Part shown: positions 27,091-33,631 of the stretch, one piece after another | Position numbering within the stretch: the first letter of the stretch is position 1 | How the letters are laid out: each line of letters begins with the position of its first letter | DNA from: Photobacterium sp. Ph5 | Lineage (GTDB): Bacteria > Pseudomonadota > Gammaproteobacteria > Enterobacterales > Vibrionaceae | Direction: 5' to 3' | NCBI RefSeq assembly: GCF_022129445.1 | Contig: NZ_JADQAQ010000048.1 | Location: 1-33,631, forward strand | DNA length: 33,631 bases | Program-made: the position numbers and the translations under genes | The notes under the pieces: model-generated | Seen by the model: only the letters and a program-made list of their open reading frames with translations | The model's database searches: none | What the model was told of the DNA's origin: nothing

Positions 27091-27384
27091 AGAATCTTCC
27101 GCGATGATATTTCATAACCCAACGATCTCTATCGTAAGCTCATAATAAAGTTAGCGCTAACGCTTGCAAGCATCTCTCTACCCGCTGAATTTTCATTATC
27201 GTCCAACCTTATTTATTAGTTAAGCCAGCTTCAGCTCCATTCCATTCATAATATTTCACATAACCTCTTAAAATAAAAAAACTGTCCACTTTATGATGTT
27301 TATTGTCCCCATCTTATTATTCATTGTTAAATCAACCCTATAAAATACACTGTTCTAAATACCCAGTCGGAAGTTATTTTGTTT
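27091..27384 (+). promoter_or_regulatory. Upstream region of the lipoprotein gene, with abutting palindromes
   Basis: No gene is seen; a minus-strand frame overlaps the lipoprotein start and is a shadow. Two perfect palindromes directly abut: GTTAGCGCTAAC at 27150-27161 and GCTTGCAAGC at 27162-27171. They could be an operator pair or hairpin for an unknown regulator. The ribosome site GGAAG (27369-27373) is 5 nt before TTG 27379 and 11 nt before ATG 27385. Confidence 0.45.
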
Positions 27385-29358
27385 ATGTCGTTACCAAAAA
27401 TAAAAAACAAAATTAAGATACCTATTTCATTAGCATTTCTTTTTATCATCATAACAGCAGCATTAACTGCATGTGGTGGTAATGATAGCAATACCGATCC
27501 AGTTAAAAAGCAGCTAAAAACAATCACAATCGAGCGTACCTTTACAGAACTAGATGGTTTAAACGCGAATGAAGCTTTATCTAATATAACGTTTGAATTA
27601 AAAGCTATTGGTCATTATAACGACGGCAGTTCAGATAATATTACCGCATTAACTCAATGGATTAGTAGTGATCCTGCTATTGCTAACTTTAATGATTCAT
27701 CACTATTACATACAAATAAACTAGGTAAGATCAATGTTACAGCTAAAGTAAAAAACGTTACTGCTGTTTGGCCTCTTTCTATTTTAGAACCTGTCGCAAT
27801 TACCATTACACCAAGCTTAAAATCAGCTGATTTTGATAACAACCAAATGGCGTTTGTACCAAAAGGAACATCGATAACACTTGATACAATTGTGGAATGG
27901 AGTGACCACTCAAAACGTAATGGTAATAATTATATTTCATGGATGCAAAATGATACGAGCTTTGCTCAGGATTTTTCTGAAAAAAATCGTTTTAGAGCTG
28001 TGGGTAACTTTGGCGAAATCACCTCTTTAACAGCATCTTTTCATGGCGTCAGTAGCAATGTCATTTCATTAGAAGTCAGCGACGCTACATTAAAAAACAT
28101 CACCATAAAATCAACAAATACATCACAATCAAGTGATGTATTATATGGTACAAGTCGTGAATTTACGGCTATTGGTACTTATCAGGTTGATAGCAAAACT
28201 ACTAAAGATATTAACATAACAAAAGATGTCGAGTGGATTTCAAATGCGCCTAACATCTTCTATAACATTAATAATAGTAATATTTTCACGGCTTACAGCG
28301 GCACTGCAAATAGTAATGCGACTATCTCTGCAAAAATGTTTAATATTAAAAGTAATCAACAGGAACTAACGATTGCTGATGCCACACTAGAGTCTATTGA
28401 GATTGTGGGACCGGATAAATCAGATACCTTGATTAATGGTATAGAAACGTCACTTTCAGCTACAGGCCATTATACATTAGCGTCAGCAACTTCAAACAGC
28501 ATTACAGGGTTACACATTACTGCAGATTTAACATCATTTGTTTCATGGTCAAGCTCAGATCAAACCATTCTAAAACAAACTGGATACAATACTTTTCTCC
28601 CTCAGGGAAATTTTAAGACAGCCCTAATTACAGCAGAAGTTACTGATAATAGTTATTCAACTACAAAAAGATTTAATATTAATGCAGGAACATTAACTAA
28701 CATTACAATTTCTGAAATACATCAGTACCCATTAATTGTACCTTTAAAGCGAAGTCGTACTTTCAAAGCTATGGGGGATTATATTACGGAAGAATCAAGT
28801 GATGTGATCTCTTTAGATATAACGAATAATGTTAATTGGCATTTAGATCAAGAACAGGCACCAAATTCTTTTGTTCAAGCAGAAAACAATGTTATTGCAC
28901 AGTTACTAACTGATACTCCTGTAACCATATATGCTACCAGTAGTAAAATAACCAGTAACAAAGAAGCACTGACCAGCATCAATGTACGAAAAGAATTTTC
29001 GGTAATGGGTACTACTTTTAGCTTATCTGAACTCATGTTTGACGGGAATACCCCCCAATTCGTTAATGAAGATGGAACAAACTGGGGCGTTGATACGTGG
29101 CAACAATCTAATATTAGTTGCCAACATTTAGGAAGAAGGCTAGCAACTGAACATGAATTAAATATACTTCAAACCGCTATAGATGATCTTAAAGAAGCTT
29201 ATGGTTGGGCTATATATGCCGCTAATTATTGGACAAGTACGGTTCCCAGTACAAAGACAAATACGCATATAAGTAAAGATTTAACTCATACTGGTGAAAG
29301 CTATACCGAAGAAGATGCAACCTTTAATTTTAGTGTTTGTGTATCTGAAACGAATTAA
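27385..29358 (+). CDS. Large lipoprotein with bacterial Ig-like (BIG) repeats
   Basis: 657 residues from ATG 27385 (a TTG two codons upstream is possible). A lipobox, LTAC at about residue 30, follows a hydrophobic signal, so it should be lipid-anchored. The mature chain holds about five to six repeats of roughly 90-100 residues, each beginning like LKTITIERTFTELDG and containing a GHYNDGSS or GTYQVDS-type motif and SWSSSDQTIL, typical of Big-2 adhesin or surface domains. The C-terminal ~110 residues (QHLGRRLATEHELNILQTAI; AANYWTSTVPS) resemble the DUF1566/Lcl-type lectin-like module with Cys-mediated folding. It is likely a surface adhesin or matrix protein in marine bacteria; ligand unknown. 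Own terminator. Confidence 0.82.
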   Translation: MSLPKIKNKIKIPISLAFLFIIITAALTACGGNDSNTDPVKKQLKTITIERTFTELDGLNANEALSNITFELKAIGHYNDGSSDNITALTQWISSDPAIANFNDSSLLHTNKLGKINVTAKVKNVTAVWPLSILEPVAITITPSLKSADFDNNQMAFVPKGTSITLDTIVEWSDHSKRNGNNYISWMQNDTSFAQDFSEKNRFRAVGNFGEITSLTASFHGVSSNVISLEVSDATLKNITIKSTNTSQSSDVLYGTSREFTAIGTYQVDSKTTKDINITKDVEWISNAPNIFYNINNSNIFTAYSGTANSNATISAKMFNIKSNQQELTIADATLESIEIVGPDKSDTLINGIETSLSATGHYTLASATSNSITGLHITADLTSFVSWSSSDQTILKQTGYNTFLPQGNFKTALITAEVTDNSYSTTKRFNINAGTLTNITISEIHQYPLIVPLKRSRTFKAMGDYITEESSDVISLDITNNVNWHLDQEQAPNSFVQAENNVIAQLLTDTPVTIYATSSKITSNKEALTSINVRKEFSVMGTTFSLSELMFDGNTPQFVNEDGTNWGVDTWQQSNISCQHLGRRLATEHELNILQTAIDDLKEAYGWAIYAANYWTSTVPSTKTNTHISKDLTHTGESYTEEDATFNFSVCVSETN

Positions 29359-29388
29359 AACATCTTTTCATCTGTGATCACTACAGGT

Positions 29389-29419
29389 AACCAGTTGGCA
29401 TAAACCAACTGGTTTTTTT
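29389..29419 (+). terminator. Strong terminator after the lipoprotein gene
   Basis: AACCAGTTGG (29389-29398) pairs with CCAACTGGTT (29405-29414), loop 6 nt, with seven T following. Confidence 0.92.
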
Positions 29420-29533
29420 ATCATTAATCATAGACTCATCTAGTCATTACTCTGCTGTAATGATGTATTACGTTTAACAGCTTTAATAATGACAATGACA
29501 CATGCTAATTTCATTAGTCTCTACTTTAAAAAC

Positions 29534-29563
29534 AAAAAAGCCCCGTCATTTCTGACGAGGCTT
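29534..29563 (-). terminator. Terminator of tRNA-Ser copy 2
   Basis: AAGCCCCGTCA (29538-29548) pairs with TGACGAGGCTT (29553-29563) with one G-U pair, loop TTTC as at copy 1, and a T-run on the minus strand. It is the near-identical counterpart of the hairpin at 26132-26161. Confidence 0.88.
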
Positions 29564-29569
29564 AAAATA

Positions 29570-29660
29570 TGGCGGAGAGATAGGGATTTGAACCCTAGAT
29601 ACGCTATAAACGTATGCCGGTTTTCAAGACCGGTGCTTTCAACCACTCAGCCATCTCTCC
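29570..29660 (-). tRNA. tRNA-Ser (anticodon UGA), copy 2
   Basis: The same 91-nt type II serine tRNA as copy 1, including the encoded CCA and UGA anticodon. The plus-strand frame overlapping it is not a gene. Confidence 0.97.
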
Positions 29661-29662
29661 AT

Positions 29663-29698
29663 GGCGCGAATAATACGGAGATAATGTGTGGTTGTAAA
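29663..29698 (-). promoter_or_regulatory. Promoter of tRNA-Ser copy 2
   Basis: TTTACA (-35, 29693-29698) is 17 bp before TATTAT (-10, 29670-29675) with a TCGCGCC discriminator, the same architecture as copy 1 while the spacer sequence differs. Confidence 0.8.
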
Positions 29699-29797
29699 TA
29701 CCCTCCCTAATTAAGTGGTTACTATTACAACGTTATCTTACTATTTAATCTTTCAGCCAGATCAAACACAGCATAAATGCTTATTCTTTATACTATC

Positions 29798-30430
29798 TCA
29801 CCCTATCTCTGACTCTAACTGCAAGAGATAACTTTTCATGAACTCAATCCGTTTAACCGCTTCAATCTTCGCAGCGTCTGTTTGCATGGTGTCAGCTAAA
29901 CCGAGTAACTTAATATAAAAGTGATCTAGGGTATATGTCGTGTCATCAGGTTGTCGGTTTTGACAAAAAGGATCGTCAAGGGCATACAATGGTCGACCTA
30001 AAGATGTGCCAACCTGAATACACCGTGTTAAACCTATCGCGCCAAGTGCATCTAGCCTATCAGCATCTTGAACAATTTTTGCTTCCAATGTTAACGGCTT
30101 AATATCAGCACTAAAACTATGCGCCACAATCGCATGATGAATATCACCATGATGTTCAAGTAGTAACTGTTTATCAGATAAAAATTCGATCGCTTTATTA
30201 GCTGCAAGTGTTGAAGCTTGTTTTCTTCGAGGGTCATTTTTAGCAACAGCAACACAGTCATGTAAATAGGCCGCAGCAAGAGTAATGTTTAATTGTGCTT
30301 GCTCTTGCTTAGCAAGCTGTTTTGCTACTTTCACCACACGTAAAACATGCGCTTTATCATGCGCGGCATCTGCACTACTTAACAACTCAAGCTCTGTCGT
30401 TAATATTGATTCTAATGTCTTGAGATGCAT
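29798..30430 (-). CDS. HD-domain phosphohydrolase (YedJ-like)
   Basis: 210 residues from ATG 30430, chosen for AGAGG 7 nt upstream; the frame is open to 30451. HD-family metal ligands are visible: HDKAHVLRV (first His), YLHD (His-Asp), then HHAIVAHSF and DADRLDALGAIG. Such enzymes hydrolyse phosphate esters or nucleotides with a divalent metal; the E. coli homologue YedJ has an unresolved substrate. Cytoplasmic. It lies downstream of a small acidic protein on the same strand, but a hairpin separates them, so joint transcription is only partial at most. Confidence 0.86.
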   Translation of the reverse strand: MHLKTLESILTTELELLSSADAAHDKAHVLRVVKVAKQLAKQEQAQLNITLAAAYLHDCVAVAKNDPRRKQASTLAANKAIEFLSDKQLLLEHHGDIHHAIVAHSFSADIKPLTLEAKIVQDADRLDALGAIGLTRCIQVGTSLGRPLYALDDPFCQNRQPDDTTYTLDHFYIKLLGLADTMQTDAAKIEAVKRIEFMKSYLLQLESEIG

Positions 30431-30449
30431 ATCATTACCTCTGATAATC

Positions 30450-30472
30450 AAAAGCCGACATCATGTCGGCTT
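30450..30472 (-). terminator. Terminator after the acidic-protein gene
   Basis: AAGCCGAC (30452-30459) pairs with GTCGGCTT (30465-30472), loop 5 nt; the minus strand continues CTTTTGATT. It lies just 5' of the HD gene's ribosome site. Confidence 0.7.
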
Positions 30473-30502
30473 CAATAGTTATATTTCTTTATGCGACGAG
30501 CA

Positions 30503-30814
30503 TTATTCTTCGTCAAACTCTTCATCATCGAATTCGACAATAAAATTATCTTCTAAGTAATCAACAACACAACCAACAGCAGCAGATGATACTGAATATG
30601 TATTAGGCTCTGTTCCTGCTTGCTTAGACATTTCAAGTACAGCCAGTGCGGTATGCTCATCATTAAAGCCAACATCAAACTGTTTAGCGATATCGCAACT
30701 TGTTTGATAAAGCTCATCAGTTAAGACGACCTCGCCATAGTATTCACCATCGTCTAAATCAAAATTATCAACCAGTACTTCTATAATGATCTCGTAGTAA
30801 TTTTGAAAATCCAT
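30503..30814 (-). CDS. Small acidic protein, unknown function
   Basis: 103 residues from ATG 30814, which has AAGG 7 nt upstream; a GTG one codon earlier is possible. The chain is strongly acidic (FDLDDGEYYGEVVLTDELYQ; C-terminal VEFDDEEFDEE) with no signal peptide or membrane segment, two cysteines and a helical middle (IAKQFDVGFNDEHTALAVLEMSKQ). The family was not recognised. It is followed by a terminator and then the HD phosphohydrolase gene, which may or may not share transcription. A plausible soluble cytoplasmic protein with clear signals. Confidence 0.72.
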   Translation of the reverse strand: MDFQNYYEIIIEVLVDNFDLDDGEYYGEVVLTDELYQTSCDIAKQFDVGFNDEHTALAVLEMSKQAGTEPNTYSVSSAAVGCVVDYLEDNFIVEFDDEEFDEE

Positions 30815-31022
30815 CACTTAACCTTTTTAACTAATAAATTAAGCAGAAAAGCGTTCTGCTTGAAGATCGTTATAGTTTCATAATCTTGTTTTACACACAA
30901 TAAAACAAATATCCCAAAGTAAGTAGATAACTAATCTCGCAAGTGCTGGCTTAGAAATATATCACCAAACATCAAATCATTACTCTTAAGCTCATTTATA
31001 GTAAAATCATTCAAACCCAAAC

Positions 31023-31042
31023 ACTAGACGACTGGTCTAATT
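31023..31042 (+). promoter_or_regulatory. NemR-type operator, copy 1
   Basis: ACTAGACGACTGGTCTAATT contains the inverted repeat TAGAC-N5-GTCTA. An identical 20-bp copy stands before curA at 31752-31771. E. coli NemR binds a closely similar TAGAC…GTCTA box from memory. A -10 such as TATAGT (31048-31053) with TAGACG as -35 at 17-bp spacing would put the operator over the promoter. Confidence 0.85.
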
Positions 31043-31059
31043 TATTCTATAGTGACTTC

Positions 31060-31647
31060 ATGAACGAAAAAACAATTGATACACGGCAGCACATTCTTAA
31101 TGTTGGTTACCAGCTTGTGGTCACAAAAGGATTTACGAGTGTTGGTTTATCGCAATTATTAAGTGCGGCAGAAGTACCTAAAGGCTCTTTCTATCATTAT
31201 TTCAAATCTAAAGAGCAATTTGGTGAAGCATTGATCCACTCTTATTTTCATCATTATTTACAACGTGTCGCTCATGTATTAAAAAGCGAGCAAGGTACAG
31301 GCTTTGAACAACTCAATGAGTATTTCAAGCTATGGATCAAAGTTGAAAATGGCATTTGTAATGCCAATAAATGTTTGGTGGTAAAGCTCAGTGCAGAAGT
31401 ATCCGATCTCTCCGAACCTATGCGAGAAGCATTAAAGCAAGGAGCAGATAGTGTTGTCGGTTTAATCGCCAATACGATAGAAAGAGGAATAAAAGATGGC
31501 TCAATCGTTAGCTGCGATAGCCATATAACCGCCCAAACTCTTTATAATTTATGGCTTGGAGCAAGTTTACTCAACAAACTAAGTCACGATTTATCAGGAT
31601 TACAGCAAGCATTAACAACAACACAATCACTACTGCAACCAAAGTGA
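31060..31647 (+). CDS. nemR: TetR-family electrophile-sensing repressor (NemR-type)
   Basis: 195 residues. The TetR helix-turn-helix occupies about residues 8-54 (LSQLLSAAEVPKGSFYHYFKSKEQFG). The ligand domain shares the NemR motif KCLVVKLSAEVSDLS; Cys105 aligns with the redox-sensing Cys106 of E. coli NemR, and Cys100 is nearby, while the later NemR cysteine (Cys116) is Ser here. NemR proteins leave DNA on modification by quinones, methylglyoxal or hypochlorite and derepress detoxifying reductases. No Shine-Dalgarno precedes the ATG, and the promoter suggests a very short 5' leader. The gene ends in its own terminator and is autoregulated if the operator at 31023-31042 is real. Confidence 0.85.
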   Translation: MNEKTIDTRQHILNVGYQLVVTKGFTSVGLSQLLSAAEVPKGSFYHYFKSKEQFGEALIHSYFHHYLQRVAHVLKSEQGTGFEQLNEYFKLWIKVENGICNANKCLVVKLSAEVSDLSEPMREALKQGADSVVGLIANTIERGIKDGSIVSCDSHITAQTLYNLWLGASLLNKLSHDLSGLQQALTTTQSLLQPK

Positions 31648-31698
31648 TTATCGACAAGACACGTAATATCGATAAACCGTAGTATTGAAAAGACAACG

Positions 31699-31742
31699 CC
31701 CGCCTATCAGCACATTAGCGATGCGATAAGGCGGGATTTTTT
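31699..31742 (+). terminator. Terminator between nemR and curA
   Basis: CCCGCCTATC (31699-31708) pairs with GATAAGGCGGG (31725-31735) with one bulged A, followed by ATTTTTTG. It separates the repressor from the enzyme genes, so the second operator controls its own promoter. Confidence 0.85.
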
Positions 31743-31771
31743 GAAACAACAACTAGACGACTGGTCTAATT
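31741..31771 (+). promoter_or_regulatory. curA promoter with NemR-type operator, copy 2
   Basis: TTGAAA (31741-31746) is 18 bp before TCTAAT (31765-31770), a plausible promoter. The 20-bp operator ACTAGACGACTGGTCTAATT (31752-31771) covers the -10, so repressor binding should block polymerase. It is identical to copy 1. Confidence 0.8.
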
Positions 31772-31789
31772 GAAGAAGGAAAATCAGCA

Positions 31790-32809
31790 ATGACAGCCAC
31801 TAATCGCCAACTACTATTAGCCTCTCGTCCTGTAGGCGCACCAACCCCTGAAGATTTTCATTTAACAGAAACAACGATCCCAACTCCGCAGCAAGGCGAG
31901 TTACTGCTTAAAGCCGTTTATCTCTCACTCGACCCTTATATGCGTGGACGTATGAGTGATAAAAAATCCTATGCTGAGCCTGTAGGTATTACTGAAGTGA
32001 TGGTCGGTGGCACGGTATGCCAAGTAACGGTTTCTCACCACCCCGACTATCAAGTGGGAGAATGGGTATTAGCGTATTCAGGTTGGCAAGATTATGCCGT
32101 TTCAAATGGTGAAGGATTAATAAAGTTAGGAATGAATCCCACTCACCCATCCTATGCATTAGGAGTAATGGGTATGCCTGGATTTACCGCATACATGGGG
32201 CTACTCGATATCGGCCAACCGAAACAAGGCGACACTATCGTTGTAGCTGCAGCAACGGGCGCAGTAGGCTCTATGGTTGGTCAAATTGGTAAGATAAAAG
32301 GCTGCCGTGTTGTTGGTGTCGCAGGTGGTAACGAAAAATGCCAATACGCAAAAGAGACATTAGGATTTGATGAATGTATTGATCACCATGCAGCTGACTT
32401 TGCGCAGCAATTAGCAGATGCATGTACCGATGGCATTGATATTTATTATGAAAATGTTGGCGGTAAAGTCTTTGATGCAGTGCTTCCTCTACTTAATACA
32501 GGCGCACGAATTCCGCTTTGTGGCTTGATCTCTCAATACAATGCAACATCGCTTCCAGACGGTCCAGATCGTATGAATATGTTAATGGGACAACTATTGG
32601 TTAAGCGTATCAAGATGCAAGGTTTCATTATCTTTGACGATTATGCTCACCGTTATGACGAATTTGCACAACAAATGTCGCAATGGCTTGCTGAAGGAAA
32701 AATTCATTACCGTGAAGATAGAGTCGAAGGCCTAGAGCAAGCTCCACAAGCTTTCATCGGCTTACTTGAAGGTAAAAACTTCGGCAAAGTTGTAGTTAAA
32801 GTTAGCTAA
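31790..32809 (+). CDS. curA: NADPH-dependent MDR reductase, CurA family
   Basis: 339 residues. Medium-chain dehydrogenase/reductase without the zinc site, close to E. coli CurA (YncB) and leukotriene B4 12-hydroxydehydrogenase: LDPYMRGRMSD near residue 50, the nucleotide loop AAATGAVGSMVGQIGK (about 155-170), ENVGGKVFDAVLP and the end GKNFGKVVVKV. It reduces alpha,beta-unsaturated carbonyls such as curcumin-like enones in the cytoplasm. AAGAAGGA lies before ATG 31790. It is operator-controlled and is followed after 22 bp by a GST gene, with which it forms a detoxification operon. Confidence 0.92.
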   Translation: MTATNRQLLLASRPVGAPTPEDFHLTETTIPTPQQGELLLKAVYLSLDPYMRGRMSDKKSYAEPVGITEVMVGGTVCQVTVSHHPDYQVGEWVLAYSGWQDYAVSNGEGLIKLGMNPTHPSYALGVMGMPGFTAYMGLLDIGQPKQGDTIVVAAATGAVGSMVGQIGKIKGCRVVGVAGGNEKCQYAKETLGFDECIDHHAADFAQQLADACTDGIDIYYENVGGKVFDAVLPLLNTGARIPLCGLISQYNATSLPDGPDRMNMLMGQLLVKRIKMQGFIIFDDYAHRYDEFAQQMSQWLAEGKIHYREDRVEGLEQAPQAFIGLLEGKNFGKVVVKVS

Positions 32810-32831
32810 CTAAACCTAAAAAGGACTTATC

Positions 32832-33455
32832 ATGATCATATTGCACCATCTTAATCAATCTCGTTCAAAGCGTATTATCTGGCTGCTTGAAGAGCTAGGT
32901 GTTGAATATAAAATTCAACCTTATTGCCGAGACAAGGTCACATTTCTTGCGCCACCTGAACTTAAAAGTGTTCATCCACTTGGTAAATCACCGGTATTGG
33001 AAGATAACGGAATGATCATTACCGAATCAGGCGCTATCACAGAATACTTAATTGAGACTTACGGTAACGGTAAATTTATGCCTGAACGTGGCACTCAAGC
33101 CTATATTGATTATATTCAATGGCTACATTTTGCCGAAAGTTCAGCTATTTTACCGTTACTTTTAAAGATGTTTGTCACCAAAGATGGCGCAAAAATGAAT
33201 TTCCTTTCCGATTATGCTGACATGGAAACTCAGAAAGTGATGCAATATTTTGATCAACAGTTAGCTGATAAAACTTACCTTGTAGAAGAGCGTTTAACCG
33301 GTGCCGATTTCATGATGTCATTTATTACTGAAATCCTTGGTAACTATGGCGTTTTAGCTGCGTTTCCAAATATTCAGCGTTACGCAGAGCAGCTACAAAC
33401 GCATCAAGGCTACCAAACAGCTCAAGCGTTAGAATTACAATATAACGGCGAATAA
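32832..33455 (+). CDS. Glutathione S-transferase family protein
   Basis: 207 residues. The N-terminal thioredoxin-like half starts MIILHHLNQSRSKRIIWLLEEL, with the Ser/Arg catalytic region and the glutathione-site motif GKSPVLED…ITESGAITEYL (cis-Pro about 56). The C-terminal all-helical half follows. E. coli YncG is a comparable GST near curA, from memory. It conjugates or reduces electrophiles with glutathione in the cytoplasm. AAGGA lies before ATG 32832, 22 bp after curA, so both are one operon under the NemR operator. Confidence 0.9.
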   Translation: MIILHHLNQSRSKRIIWLLEELGVEYKIQPYCRDKVTFLAPPELKSVHPLGKSPVLEDNGMIITESGAITEYLIETYGNGKFMPERGTQAYIDYIQWLHFAESSAILPLLLKMFVTKDGAKMNFLSDYADMETQKVMQYFDQQLADKTYLVEERLTGADFMMSFITEILGNYGVLAAFPNIQRYAEQLQTHQGYQTAQALELQYNGE

Positions 33456-33465
33456 ACCAGTATCT

Positions 33466-33496
33466 AAAGCCAAACAGGTCGTTGTTTGGCTTTTAC
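33466..33496 (+). terminator. Terminator after the GST gene
   Basis: AAAGCCAAAC (33466-33475) pairs with GTTTGGCTTT (33484-33493), loop 8 nt, then T. Confidence 0.88.
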
Positions 33497-33598
33497 TATA
33501 CTATTGATTTACAGTGTGAATAGCCGGCTTTCTGAATACAGAAGCCATCACATTTCAGTAACAACATAGATTTTATATACAAAAATGTATGGTCCGCC

Positions 33599-33631
33599 CC
33601 GTTATTGCAACTACAATATTAGTAATAACGG
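33599..33631. other. Partial hairpin at right edge
   Basis: CCGTTATT (33599-33606) pairs with AATAACGG (33624-33631). The window ends here, so whether T-runs follow cannot be seen. Confidence 0.4.

Noticed and set aside
29489..29710. 73-aa plus-strand frame over the second tRNA-Ser
   Set aside because: It consists of the complement of the tRNA and its terminator.

Overview
The window looks like a low-GC chromosome segment from a Vibrionaceae-type marine gammaproteobacterium, most likely Photobacterium or a close relative. This rests on the gene set: CorA nearly identical in layout to the enteric protein, SstT, GuaC, H-NS, a NemR/CurA/GST cluster, a GH19 chitinase and an AA10 chitin-active LPMO with chitin-binding modules, a BCCT osmolyte transporter and an RpoS-like sigma factor. 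It is inference from protein recall; no search was run. There is no insertion sequence, prophage, CRISPR array or plasmid origin that I can see.

Layout. 1-2382: the 3' end of a VWA/TPR (BatB/BatC-like) gene with a very Gln/Asn-rich tail, then batD. 2617-3991: sstT behind an 18-bp palindrome. 4109-6444: a small secreted heptad protein (-), a small unknown protein (+) and a CPA2 antiporter lacking a nucleotide-binding domain. 6503-9276: a DUF3302/HlyD-type pair (-) divergent from an AraC-family regulator. 9346-12672: an unknown protein (-), guaC behind a structured leader, and corA behind a roughly 500-nt leader with a candidate 11-codon leader peptide. 12768-19949: GH19 chitinase, two small proteins, a BCCT transporter and the LPMO, all on the minus strand. 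20578-24076: hns, ald, a PEBP-family protein and a divergent LysR regulator. 24124-26086: a two-gene secreted/small-protein unit (-) divergent from an RpoS-like sigma factor followed by an 85-aa unknown. 26168-29660: two identical tRNA-Ser(UGA) genes with matching promoters and terminators, bracketing an AhpD-like protein that has lost one redox cysteine and an Ig-like lipoprotein. 29798-30814: an HD phosphohydrolase and an acidic unknown. 31023-33455: a NemR-type repressor, CurA-type reductase and GST, with two identical 20-bp operators.

How genes work together. Chitinase and LPMO would attack chitin together, and both carry chitin-binding modules. NemR-CurA-GST is a self-contained electrophile-response unit: one operator copy sits before the repressor and one before the enzyme pair. 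DUF3302 and HlyD overlap by 8 nt and form one envelope transport unit, with the AraC regulator as likely controller. Most transcription units end in clear intrinsic terminators, several serving both strands between convergent genes.

The most promising material for something new is the guaC leader (two hairpins with the same CTGCCA loop just after a consensus -10), the corA leader with its short ORF, the RpoS-like sigma factor with its small downstream partner, and the duplicated tRNA-Ser cassette. None of these has been tested beyond reading the sequence.
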